Shown piece by piece: positions 51,413 to 60,297 of a stretch of 64,000 bases of DNA; positions within the stretch are counted from its first letter, which is position 1; each line of letters opens with the position of its first letter. Under the pieces are notes generated by a model. The model made no database searches. It had not been told where the DNA came from and was given only the letters and a program-made list of their open reading frames with translations. Origin of the DNA: Paenibacillus sp. 19GGS1-52 (GTDB lineage Bacteria; Bacillota; Bacilli; Paenibacillales; Paenibacillaceae); the NCBI RefSeq assembly GCF_022369515.1, contig NZ_CP059724.1:1736001-1800000 (forward strand), in the 5' to 3' direction. A program made the translations under genes and the position numbers.

Positions 51413-54382
51413 ATGCTGAAACTTACTACCGCAAGAGAAGTAACGGCTTCGGCCGAAGATATCCTAAGACAAGCGTTTGCCAAACGGATGGGCACGGGCG
51501 CACCTGTTAGCGCAATCTTCACCGATTCGCAACGCCGTGGGGCAGTCGGAATAGTAGGTCTGCCGCTTCGGGTACCAGCGATTCAGGAGCTGCTCACGCT
51601 ACCCTCCGTGGCTGTGCTGCTGCCTGCTGAAGCCGACGCATCGGCGCTGTTCGCCTTAAACGGAGAAGGTACGGGACTGTGCTTGTATATCCGGTACGCC
51701 GGAAGACAGGAAGAGAGCGCTGAAATACCGGAGGCCACTGCAAGAGAAGCACTGGTGCAACTGCAAGGCGCATCGGGCTGGGCAGGAGCGCTTAATGCTG
51801 AGGGAGAGCATGTAATCGACCTGCGATCACCCGTGCCGGGTCCGCATTTCGCGGTCAATTTGCTACTCGGCAACCGTCTCCAGTTTCCCCATCCGCTTCA
51901 GACTACACCGAAGAGCGTTGTTGACCGATTAGGCGGCGGCAGCTTCCGTTCGCATGCTGCAACCCAGGTGCTGGCCACCCGCTGGGATATGCGTCAGGAG
52001 GAGAACGGTTTCCCGGCCAATCGGCAATTTTATCTGTTCGAAGAGGGGAAGCAGATCTTTTATTCCGCAGACCCCGGAGATGAAGGGATTGAATCGGCGG
52101 TCTGCCGGCATTCGCAGAATGCTACCGTTATAAACTACCGCACCCGCTGCGGTCTGGAAATCACCCGTACCCTCTTTATCCTCCCACACTCTGAAGGGAT
52201 GCCTCTTGCGACTGAAATGCAGCGGATAGAGATTGCGAACCACGGAGAAGGTGACCGCTGTCTTCGGCTTGTCTACACGGGGATGTTCGGTTCCGCCGCT
52301 CCGGGGGCGCTGTTCGAGGATGTGCTGTACAGCAATGTCATTATGCAGGGCGGCGTACTTCAGGATTCCTCGGGAGCTGTGGCGGCCATCAGTCCCGATT
52401 ATTATCCGGAAGGGGGCCGTCATGATCTTCGCTTCCACACGATGATCGTACACGGAGCGGGTGGACCGGTGCTGCCGCGCGAATACTGCGTCAGCTACAA
52501 TGAATTCGTCGGTACCGGCTCGCTGCACCGTCCGTCCGGCGCGCTTAGGCTGAGTAACATTCTGCACCGCAAGGGACCGGGCTTCTTCGCCGTAGCCGGC
52601 GAGGTTCATATTTCCGCCGGGAACGCCGTAACGGTCGATCAATTGACCGGACTTGTCTCCGATAAGAGCGGCGCGCACTGGAATGAAACGGTGCTGGCGG
52701 ACGAGGTAGGGGCGCTGGTCGCCCGTTTCTCCGACCGCAGCGCGGGGGAATCAGCGCTGGTGGAATCGTCCGGCTTCGTGCGGGAGTATGGCCAGTTTCT
52801 GCAGGTATCCTCCGGCGACGAGAACTTCGATGTGTTTGTCAACCGCAATCTGCCGTTTCAGGTTCTCTACCAATCGTTCGTCTCTCGTTCTTTTTGCCAG
52901 ACACAAAAGGGATATAGGGAAATTGGTTTCCGCGAAATTCAGGATTTGTACGCCTCTATGTATTATTTTGTCGGTATGGGACGTAGCGGTCTGGTGAAAA
53001 GTCTGCTGAAGGAATGGACCGGCATGGTGTTCGAGCTGGGCTATGCGTATCACAATTTCTTCTGGGCCGGCAAAGAGCCGGGTAAATGGTCCGACGACGC
53101 ATTATGGCTTATTCAAGCCGTCTACCGCTATGTCATGCTTACAGGAGATCTCGAGTTCCTGGACGAGTCTTGCCCGGTGGCGGGACAAGAAACCTACCGT
53201 CCGGTCTTCGAGACATTAAAAGCGATCATTGTATATTCGGGTCAAATTTCGGTCGGCCGACACGGTCTTCCGTTGCTGGACTACGCAGACTGGAACGACT
53301 GTTTGAAGCTGGATGATACGTATCTGAACGGCCCGGCCAAGGAAGAGCGCTACCGGAAGCAGCTCGAAGCCGACGGAGTCTTCGGCGATCCGTTGCACAG
53401 CGATTATTCCGAGAGCGTCATGAATGCTTTTCTGCTGAAGGTGGCGGTGGATGAATTGTCCGTACTGTCCGTCCGGAAGGGCGAACAGGATTATGCTGCC
53501 GAGCTGGATCACTTCGGAACAGAGCTGCGAGGACGCATTCAAGAGCATGCATGGAAGGACAATTTCTTCGCACGAGTGCTGTTCAACCGATATGCAAACG
53601 GAGAATACACGTATTTGGGAGCCGCGGGGGATGGTCTGTCTTCAGATCCGGCGGCCGACGGTTCTTACTTCCTGAATTCCTTCAGTTGGAGCATCCTGTC
53701 CGGCTGTGCAAATGAAGCGCAGATCACAGTGATGTTAGACACCATAAAGTCGCATCTTATGACTCCATTCGGGCTGAAACTGGTTTCGCCTGTCGCACTA
53801 GGACGGGTGTCCTCCCACACAGCTTCGGACGAATACTTTCCAGGCGACCGGGAGAATGGCGGCGTGTTCAAGCATGCTTGCATGATGGCTGCAGCTGCGA
53901 TGTTCAAGGGAGCCAAGGAAGTGTGTGATACGGAACTTGCCGCTGAGTTGGGCCGCTTCGGTTATTGGCTGCTGGACCGGATCATGCCGTTTAAAACTAT
54001 GGAAGATCCTTTCACCATCTGCGGAAATCCGAGATTCTGCACCCAATACAATAACAGCGAAACCGGTGAGAACATCGGTCCGATGCTAAGCGGCACCTCG
54101 ACTTGGCTCACCCTCTCGCTGATGGAAGCGTTGGGTATTGAATATACGGCGCAAGGCATTGCGCTTAATCCGATCCTGCGGGAAGTGCAGACAGATTTCG
54201 TCTACACACTGAAGTTCGGAGGTTCCTCATACCGGATTCGAATCATTAAGCCGGAGGGCTTCTGCCGAATACAGGATGGCACAGTCCGTTTGACGCTGGA
54301 TGGCCGAGTCCTTGAGGAAGGAATTGTGCAGACGGTAGATGACGGCTTACCCCATGAAGTAGAGCTGCGATTTGAAGGTTAA
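51413..54382 (+). CDS. GH94 glycoside phosphorylase, probably for beta-1,3-gluco-oligosaccharides
   Basis: GH94 enzymes split beta-glucosides with phosphate into alpha-glucose-1-phosphate. The 989-residue protein has the N-terminal beta-sandwich, a helical barrel with NLPFQVLYQSFVSRSF, and the catalytic acid at D626 in YADWNDCLKLD. A GH94 laminaribiose phosphorylase is known from Paenibacillus. The neighbouring laminarinase and importer make a beta-1,3-linked substrate likely, but cellobiose or sophorose types cannot be excluded. I start at ATG 51413, 9 bases after AAGGTGA. Confidence 0.85.
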   Translation: MLKLTTAREVTASAEDILRQAFAKRMGTGAPVSAIFTDSQRRGAVGIVGLPLRVPAIQELLTLPSVAVLLPAEADASALFALNGEGTGLCLYIRYAGRQEESAEIPEATAREALVQLQGASGWAGALNAEGEHVIDLRSPVPGPHFAVNLLLGNRLQFPHPLQTTPKSVVDRLGGGSFRSHAATQVLATRWDMRQEENGFPANRQFYLFEEGKQIFYSADPGDEGIESAVCRHSQNATVINYRTRCGLEITRTLFILPHSEGMPLATEMQRIEIANHGEGDRCLRLVYTGMFGSAAPGALFEDVLYSNVIMQGGVLQDSSGAVAAISPDYYPEGGRHDLRFHTMIVHGAGGPVLPREYCVSYNEFVGTGSLHRPSGALRLSNILHRKGPGFFAVAGEVHISAGNAVTVDQLTGLVSDKSGAHWNETVLADEVGALVARFSDRSAGESALVESSGFVREYGQFLQVSSGDENFDVFVNRNLPFQVLYQSFVSRSFCQTQKGYREIGFREIQDLYASMYYFVGMGRSGLVKSLLKEWTGMVFELGYAYHNFFWAGKEPGKWSDDALWLIQAVYRYVMLTGDLEFLDESCPVAGQETYRPVFETLKAIIVYSGQISVGRHGLPLLDYADWNDCLKLDDTYLNGPAKEERYRKQLEADGVFGDPLHSDYSESVMNAFLLKVAVDELSVLSVRKGEQDYAAELDHFGTELRGRIQEHAWKDNFFARVLFNRYANGEYTYLGAAGDGLSSDPAADGSYFLNSFSWSILSGCANEAQITVMLDTIKSHLMTPFGLKLVSPVALGRVSSHTASDEYFPGDRENGGVFKHACMMAAAAMFKGAKEVCDTELAAELGRFGYWLLDRIMPFKTMEDPFTICGNPRFCTQYNNSETGENIGPMLSGTSTWLTLSLMEALGIEYTAQGIALNPILREVQTDFVYTLKFGGSSYRIRIIKPEGFCRIQDGTVRLTLDGRVLEEGIVQTVDDGLPHEVELRFEG

Positions 54383-54387
54383 GGGCG

Positions 54388-55995
54388 TTACAACGCCCGT
54401 TCGCGGAACTCATGTGGGGTCATGCCGGCGTATTCCTTGAAAAGCTTAATAAAATAGTGAGCGTTGGAGTAGCCAAGCTCAGCGGAAACTTCATAAATTT
54501 TCAGCGGCGTATGAATCAGCAGATACGCCGCTTTTTCCATCTTGACCTGACTGATGTAGTCGCTGATTCTCTTGCCTGTCTCTAGCTTGTACATTTTGGA
54601 GAGATAGACCGGATGCATCTGAACATAATCGGCGATGGCTTGGAGTGAGACATAGTGCAGATTGAGGTTGATATATTCATGAACATTCCGGATCAGGACG
54701 GTTCGGCTATTCAGCCGCTCCGATTCAAAATGCTCTCTCAGCAGAACAATTACCTCCAGCGCCCATTCCCGTAGCTTGTCCGGTGTCTGGAATGGAGCCT
54801 GCTCCAGCAGCGGATTGCCCACAATCTCGCTCAGCATTTTGTTGTTCTTGTGGGCGAAATAATAGAATGCCGTCTCCAGATGCAGACGGGTTTCATGGAT
54901 ATGCTCAAGCGACCGGTCCGGATTTCGGACCAGCTCCGAAACGATGGCATTCAGCTTCTCTTCGATGCCCTGCCAGTTGTTCGCTTCAAACATATGAAAG
55001 AGCAGCGGTGGCTCATAGAGCGGCTGGAGAATCTCCACAGACTGGGAACCGCTGTTGTCCGTTGCATCTAGATAAATGCCCGTTTCGCTGCCGATATGCT
55101 GGCGGATGGCCGAGATGGCGGATTGATAGAGCGTGTAGATCTGGTCAGGAAATCCTCCCCAGCCTGTAGTGACCACGGAGAGGCCACCTCCAATCAGTGT
55201 GCCGACTTGATTCTGCAATTGATAGGCCGCCTGGGCGACATTATTAGCCGAATTGCCGGCAGATTCGCTGTTATCCCTGGACTGCAGCAGAAATACGAGA
55301 TAATCGTGCACATCCTTGCAGGACCAGATGTGGAAGTGGTCCTGGAACAGCTCCTGTGCGATATTGATGATCGCGTATTCGAACAGCAGCATACTATGCA
55401 TGTCCTGGCGCCGGAAGAACTCCTCCGGCCTGACGACCACGAGGCATACCGGCAGGGCGGTCGAGAGCGGCAGATCGAATTGGGAAAGTCGTTCTTGCAG
55501 TTGTGGCGCGGACAGCTTCCGTCCCTGCAGCAGCTCGCTGAGCAGACGGTCCCGCAGGAGTGGGAGATGCTCGCGGAAGGTCTGCATCGTCCGCTGATAG
55601 GAGGACCATGTCTCCCGTTCGCTGCGTAGCTCCTCCTGTAGATTGCCAATGACGGCGATTAACTGGTCATTGGCAATTGGCTTAAGCAGGTAGGCACTAG
55701 CTTGCTCTTCTATTGCCTTGCGGGCATATTCGAACTCGGCATAACCTGTCAGCATAACTACACGAATATGCTTCCAGCGACTGCGGATGGTGGTAATCAG
55801 TTCGATGCCTGAAATTTCTGGCATATTGATGTCAGTGACTACAATGTCGATAGGATAGCGCTGAAGCAGCTCCAGCGCCTCATACCCAGAATAGGCTTTA
55901 TGAACCTGTTCGAATCCCATCTCCGTCCAAGGAAGTGAGATGGACAGATCATCAACCACGTAGGGTTCGTCGTCAACCAGTAGAATTTGGTGCAT
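54388..55995 (-). CDS. YesN-type AraC-family response regulator
   Basis: The 535-residue protein has a receiver domain (MHQILLVDDEPYVVDD, phospho-Asp in DIVVTDINMP at about residue 55, Lys in YLLKPI), a linker of unknown function, and two C-terminal AraC helix-turn-helices (VSLQAIADYVQMHPVYLSKM, GYSNAHYFIKLFKEYAGMTP). YesN regulators switch on nearby polysaccharide-use genes. It overlaps the kinase gene by 23 bases and is convergent with the GH94 gene, with five bases between them. Confidence 0.93.
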   Translation of the reverse strand: MHQILLVDDEPYVVDDLSISLPWTEMGFEQVHKAYSGYEALELLQRYPIDIVVTDINMPEISGIELITTIRSRWKHIRVVMLTGYAEFEYARKAIEEQASAYLLKPIANDQLIAVIGNLQEELRSERETWSSYQRTMQTFREHLPLLRDRLLSELLQGRKLSAPQLQERLSQFDLPLSTALPVCLVVVRPEEFFRRQDMHSMLLFEYAIINIAQELFQDHFHIWSCKDVHDYLVFLLQSRDNSESAGNSANNVAQAAYQLQNQVGTLIGGGLSVVTTGWGGFPDQIYTLYQSAISAIRQHIGSETGIYLDATDNSGSQSVEILQPLYEPPLLFHMFEANNWQGIEEKLNAIVSELVRNPDRSLEHIHETRLHLETAFYYFAHKNNKMLSEIVGNPLLEQAPFQTPDKLREWALEVIVLLREHFESERLNSRTVLIRNVHEYINLNLHYVSLQAIADYVQMHPVYLSKMYKLETGKRISDYISQVKMEKAAYLLIHTPLKIYEVSAELGYSNAHYFIKLFKEYAGMTPHEFRERAL

Positions 55996-57718
55996 AGAAT
56001 ACCTCTTTCTTCTCCATGCGGAGAGTGATTTTTAGGCCGCCGCCAGGCGAAGGGGTGATTAGAAGGCCGGATGAATCGCCGAAATGAGCCTTGAGGCGCT
56101 GCTGGATGTTCCATAGCCCGCAGCCTCCGTCCTCTCGCGTAGTTTCGGAAATTCTGGCTTGCAGAGAGGCAATCGCCTCATCGGTCATACCTGCTCCATT
56201 ATCTTCAATGGTTACGGTGACCGCTTCTTGCGTATGGCTGGCAGTGATCCGAATGGAGCCTTGACCGATCTTTTTCTCAATGCCGTGAATGATACTGTTC
56301 TCGACCAAGGGCTGGAGCAGCAGCCGTGGAATGTGCAGACCCATGAGGTCATCGGCAATATCCATCTCATAGCAGATGCGTTGTTTCCGCAAATTCTGGA
56401 TTTCCAGGTAATTCTCTAGCAGCTTCAGCTCATCCTGAAATGTGGTGAGAGAATGGTCGACTTTGGTGATATAACGGTAGTACTCGCCAAGATTGAGCGC
56501 CATGGCTTCCACGGAATCTGTATCACCGATTACGGCCTTGCTCTTGATAAAGAACAGGCAATTGTAGAGGAAATGTGGATTGATCTGCGATTGAAGCTGC
56601 TTTAGCTGGGCGTCCTTGGCCCGGAGTTGCTCCAGATAGACCTGTTCAATTAGTGACTGGATCTTTTCCGCCATCTCGTTGAACTCTTCATTGAGCACTG
56701 TGAACTCAGGATTGGTCTTGGTGTGAATGCGGGTAGACCAGCGTCCTTCCTTTATCCTGTTGAGGGAGCGGTGCAAGAGGCTGACCGGACGCTGCACCTG
56801 GCGATAGAGTTGCAGCGAGAACAGAAGACTCATAATCAGAAGTATAGCCGATCCCATCAGGAAGGAATAACGGCTGCTCCGGATGGGCTGAAGAATCTGC
56901 TTCAGCGGCGAATAATGCACGACCTGCCAATTGATGGCTGAAGACGGAACCGAGCTGACAAGAAAGCTGCCCTCCTTGAGATTGAAGATATCTGAAGTTT
57001 CTTGCCCGGTCGAAGGAGCCAGCGTTGCAATGATCTGCTTCGCCATTTCCCGGTCAGTATTGCGGAAGAATATCACCCCGAATGCTGGGTGGAACAGGAA
57101 GGTGTCGCCCTTGTTTTGCGACTGGTAGGCATCGAACATCCGTTCAATATTGGATACAGGAAAATACATCGACATCAGCAGTCCCGCCTCGCGGGGGGCA
57201 TTTCTTCTCTCGACGGGGTCTGACAGCAGCAGCCGGAAGCCCGCTTCAACACTGCTCTTGTCCTCCGGAGTATACTCCCAGCCAGCCGGCAGAGGCTTCT
57301 CCAATGCGGAGGAATCAAAGGAAAGAGAGGAATCTGACCCTAGGGTCTCACCGCTGTGCGGCTTGTACAGAACAATCCGGTTCTCCCAAGTGCTGGAGCT
57401 CGTCTGAAGGGAAAGCTTCTCCAGCACCGTCATAATGGTCTGAGGGGGATCAATGAGATGACCCAATTGCCGGATCTGCTCATAGTCGCGGACGGTTGGA
57501 TCTCTCTGAAGTGCGTACATGCTGCCTGCCAATTGGTTGATATTGTTATCCATCTGCTGGGTCAGGAACTCCAGATGGTTCAAATCGGTCGTCTTGATCT
57601 GGCTCGAAATGACCCCAATATCCTTGCGGTAGGATAATCCGTAGAATAAAAGTGTGACTGAAATAAGGGAAAGAAGAATCGCAACCATTTTAATGAATAG
57701 GTTTGGACGCCAGGCCAT
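55973..57718 (-). CDS. YesM-type sensor histidine kinase
   Basis: The 581-residue protein has a first membrane helix (VAILLSLISVTLLFYG), an extracellular sensor domain (about 30-265), a second helix (FLMGSAILLIMSLLFSLQLY), HAMP, the His_kinase motif QSQINPHFLYNCLFFIKS with the phospho-His, and an ATPase domain (PLVENSIIHGI, DNGAGM). I start at MAWRPNLF, 8 bases after AAAAGGAT; the 52 extra residues of the longer frame cross the promoter region. It shares a divergent promoter region with the binding lipoprotein gene. Confidence 0.93.
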   Translation of the reverse strand: MAWRPNLFIKMVAILLSLISVTLLFYGLSYRKDIGVISSQIKTTDLNHLEFLTQQMDNNINQLAGSMYALQRDPTVRDYEQIRQLGHLIDPPQTIMTVLEKLSLQTSSSTWENRIVLYKPHSGETLGSDSSLSFDSSALEKPLPAGWEYTPEDKSSVEAGFRLLLSDPVERRNAPREAGLLMSMYFPVSNIERMFDAYQSQNKGDTFLFHPAFGVIFFRNTDREMAKQIIATLAPSTGQETSDIFNLKEGSFLVSSVPSSAINWQVVHYSPLKQILQPIRSSRYSFLMGSAILLIMSLLFSLQLYRQVQRPVSLLHRSLNRIKEGRWSTRIHTKTNPEFTVLNEEFNEMAEKIQSLIEQVYLEQLRAKDAQLKQLQSQINPHFLYNCLFFIKSKAVIGDTDSVEAMALNLGEYYRYITKVDHSLTTFQDELKLLENYLEIQNLRKQRICYEMDIADDLMGLHIPRLLLQPLVENSIIHGIEKKIGQGSIRITASHTQEAVTVTIEDNGAGMTDEAIASLQARISETTREDGGCGLWNIQQRLKAHFGDSSGLLITPSPGGGLKITLRMEKKEVFYAPNSTG

Positions 57719-57755
57719 AAGATCATCCTTTTCAATGACTTCGCTGTAATAAAAG

Positions 57756-57795
57756 AAGTGTATCATACGATGCTGAAGTCGATTATGATACACTT
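57756..57795. promoter_or_regulatory. Symmetric divergent promoter with 12-bp inverted repeat
   Basis: AAGTGTATCATA (57756-57767) and TATGATACACTT (57784-57795) are perfect arms. On each strand TATGAT is a good -10 box and TATCAT, 17 bases upstream, falls in the -35 place, so the -10 of one direction overlaps the -35 of the other. The arms are also partly self-complementary (GTAT-ATAC). It drives the kinase gene left and the lipoprotein gene right. Confidence 0.6.
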
Positions 57796-57834
57796 TGTTC
57801 GACTTCCAGAATTTTACGAAAAGTAGGTGGCTCC

Positions 57835-59415
57835 ATGAAAATTCGTTTACCGCTACTCCTATTGCTCTTGTCATTGTCGGGATGCGCGTTTCGCAGTACC
57901 GGCGAAATTCTCCCAGTAGGCTCCTCGGAGAGCACAGTTCCTCAATTCGACATCAAGGCGGGCAAATATAATCCTCCAGTTGACCTGTATACGGTAGGCT
58001 CTGTGAACCCCAATCTGACCTTTAAAAAAGGCGAGAGCCTCGAACATAACGTGCATACAATGTGGGCCGAGAATCGGCTCGGTATCCGTATCCGTTATCT
58101 TTGGACCATATCCGGCACCTCCGAGACCTATGCCAACAAGCTGAGGCTTGAACTGGCCAAAGGCAATATGCCTGATGTCGTAACGACCCGGGATGCAGAC
58201 ATCGTCCAGGAACTGATCGACTCCGGGCAATTCATGGAAGTCGGTGATTTATTTGAACAGTATGCTTCCAAGGTGTGGAAGAAAGCTGTGGCCGAGGATA
58301 CCTCGGCATGGGATACTTTTGTGCGGGACGGACGCAAGTATGCCATTCCCATCATGGATTACGAATATAACTCCGATCCGTTGCTGTGGATCCGCCAGGA
58401 TTGGCTAGACAAGCTTCATCTGGCCGAGCCGCGAAATCTAGACGAGCTGGAACGGGTCATGGATGCCTTTGTTAATCGAGACCCGGATGGCAATGGTCTT
58501 AATGACACTTACGGTCTTGCGGTTGGTTTCCGTAACGGCCCGAATACCTGGATGGGCGACAGCAGTTGGATCTTTGGCGCGTTCGGCACGGTTCCCGAGC
58601 AATGGAATCGCATGAGCGATGGAACATTGGAATATGGGTCTGTGCAGCCCAGCGCCCGCAAGGCTGTTGCACTCATGAAGCATTGGGTGCAGCAAGGATA
58701 TTTGTCTACCGACAGTGCGTGGCTTGATGAAGAGGGTGCTGCCAATCTGTTCGTCTCCGGCAAGGCCGGCATCATTGCCGGTCCTTACTGGATGCGCGGC
58801 TGGCCCTTGTCATCCCTGACCGACACCGACCCGCAGGCACGCGTCAAGGCCATTGGTATACCTTCCGGACCGAGTGCTATGGCCATGAGAAGGGGCACCT
58901 TGCCTGTCAATGGCGCTATTCTGATTAGTAAGAAAATGAAGCATCCTGAAATCTTTTTTACCTATCAAAATTATCTGTTTGATTATTATGCCACCTCGAC
59001 CGGCGAGTTCATCAATGGTCTTGCAGAAGACTATGATTGGGCAATGGCCGACGGCAAGCCGACAATTATCCCTTCCGCTCTGCCGCTGGGCGGCATCCGG
59101 GTCGCTTCCTATACGCTAACCTTCGATGGGGCAAGAATTCCTTCCAAAGTAATCAAGGAAATTCCAAAGGACATTGCCCCTGTGCTGCTCAGCCAGAAGG
59201 AAGCTTCCCGCAAGGAACAGTTCACGGGACCGCCAACCGCGACGATGAAGAGCGACGGCGAGCTGCTGAAGAAGCTGGAACAAAAAAGCTTTCAAAAAAT
59301 AATCTTCGCGGACAGCGGCATCGAGGAATTTGATAAATTCGTCGACAAATGGAAAGCTTACGGAGGATTAACAGAAACCTCAGAAGTCAATGTCTGGGAC
59401 CGCAGTCGCCAATGA
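57835..59415 (+). CDS. Second extracellular substrate-binding lipoprotein, no linked permeases
   Basis: The 526-residue protein has a lipoprotein signal (LLLSLSGCAF, Cys17) and a large LplA/YtcQ-type binding fold (EHNVHTMWAENRLGIRIRY, KYAIPIMDYEYNSDPLLWI, DPDGNGLNDTYGLAVGF, the last a calcium-binding-like loop). No permeases follow; the next genes are on the other strand behind a strong terminator. Divergence from the YesM/YesN pair suggests it presents ligand to the sensor, or supplies the importer 9 kb away. Confidence 0.88.
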   Translation: MKIRLPLLLLLLSLSGCAFRSTGEILPVGSSESTVPQFDIKAGKYNPPVDLYTVGSVNPNLTFKKGESLEHNVHTMWAENRLGIRIRYLWTISGTSETYANKLRLELAKGNMPDVVTTRDADIVQELIDSGQFMEVGDLFEQYASKVWKKAVAEDTSAWDTFVRDGRKYAIPIMDYEYNSDPLLWIRQDWLDKLHLAEPRNLDELERVMDAFVNRDPDGNGLNDTYGLAVGFRNGPNTWMGDSSWIFGAFGTVPEQWNRMSDGTLEYGSVQPSARKAVALMKHWVQQGYLSTDSAWLDEEGAANLFVSGKAGIIAGPYWMRGWPLSSLTDTDPQARVKAIGIPSGPSAMAMRRGTLPVNGAILISKKMKHPEIFFTYQNYLFDYYATSTGEFINGLAEDYDWAMADGKPTIIPSALPLGGIRVASYTLTFDGARIPSKVIKEIPKDIAPVLLSQKEASRKEQFTGPPTATMKSDGELLKKLEQKSFQKIIFADSGIEEFDKFVDKWKAYGGLTETSEVNVWDRSRQ

Positions 59416-59425
59416 GCGCCATACT

Positions 59426-59461
59426 GACAAGAAACCGCCTCGATTAAGGCGGTTTCTTGTC
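59426..59461. terminator. Bidirectional terminator between lipoprotein gene and GH16 gene
   Basis: GACAAGAAACCGCC and GGCGGTTTCTTGTC form a perfect 14-bp stem. Confidence 0.93.
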
Positions 59462-59476
59462 GGAGAGACGCCGGAA

Positions 59477-60229
59477 TTACTTGCCCGACGATGGATCCGG
59501 AGTATAGCGGAACTGATCATAGTAAGCATGGATGGGGACTTTTCCATCATACGGCTCCAACCAGGAATCCACGCCTATCCCGTTCCAGAGATTCATCATA
59601 ATCCGGCCCGGAGTGGAGGGAATATTCTCGGTCGCCGTGTGAACCGGACTGCCATCGATGTACCAAGTAATGGAATCCTTTTTCCAGTCAAATCCGTACC
59701 AGTGGAATTCCTGTAAGGCGTCAAAGCCGAGGTCGATCATTTTCTCATGCTCCCCCACGCCGCCCATGAAGTAATTCAACTGCACCTGTCGAGGATTTTT
59801 TCCCAAAAATTCAATATCGATTTCGTCCCAGGGCTCGCCTTCTGCGGGGCCAGTATAAGTGAAAAAAGAAGAGATAACACCGGGATTGGCGGCCGGTTTC
59901 ATTCGGATTTCATACTTGCCATAGCTGTACCTTTCCAGCGAACGGTACTCCGCACCGTCGAACTCTCCGGGTGACGAACTGGTGAGCGACAGGGTCATGA
60001 GTCCGTCGCCGGCAAATGAGATGTTGTCCTTGCGCCAGGTGCAGTTGAACATATCTCCGTTGGAATAGCCATCCGTTTTCTTCCAGAACTCCGTATTGAA
60101 TACTGCGAAATCGTCCTTCATGCCTCCGGCTGCAGATTTGGATGCTGAAGTGAAGGCCCATATGCCCCAAACAGTGGCCGATAGAACTGCGACCGTTGCA
60201 ACCCCCTTGATTAACCTGTTGTATATCAA
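59477..60229 (-). CDS. GH16 lichenase-like beta-glucanase, membrane-anchored or exported
   Basis: The 250-residue protein is a paralogue of the next gene. The catalytic motif is EPWDEIDIEFLG with E136, D138 and E140, the beta-bulge form of lichenases. I start at TTG 60229 (MIYNRLIKG), 6 bases after GGGAGGAA; the ORF could extend 31 codons upstream but without a ribosome binding site. The N-terminal hydrophobic stretch (VAVLSATVWGIWAF) may stay as an anchor. One Cys remains in FNCTW; its usual disulfide partner is replaced (FDGAE). Confidence 0.88.
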   Translation of the reverse strand: MIYNRLIKGVATVAVLSATVWGIWAFTSASKSAAGGMKDDFAVFNTEFWKKTDGYSNGDMFNCTWRKDNISFAGDGLMTLSLTSSSPGEFDGAEYRSLERYSYGKYEIRMKPAANPGVISSFFTYTGPAEGEPWDEIDIEFLGKNPRQVQLNYFMGGVGEHEKMIDLGFDALQEFHWYGFDWKKDSITWYIDGSPVHTATENIPSTPGRIMMNLWNGIGVDSWLEPYDGKVPIHAYYDQFRYTPDPSSGK

Positions 60230-60297
60230 TTCTGTTCCTCCCGTGATGTTTTCTTCCTGAAGAGGGTTGCTCAACGGCCAGGGTTCATCACTCGCTT

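Noticed and set aside
54783..55629. Several plus-strand frames opposite the YesN-type regulator
   Set aside because: They are antisense shadows in GC-rich coding DNA; Arg/Cys-rich composition, no ribosome binding sites.
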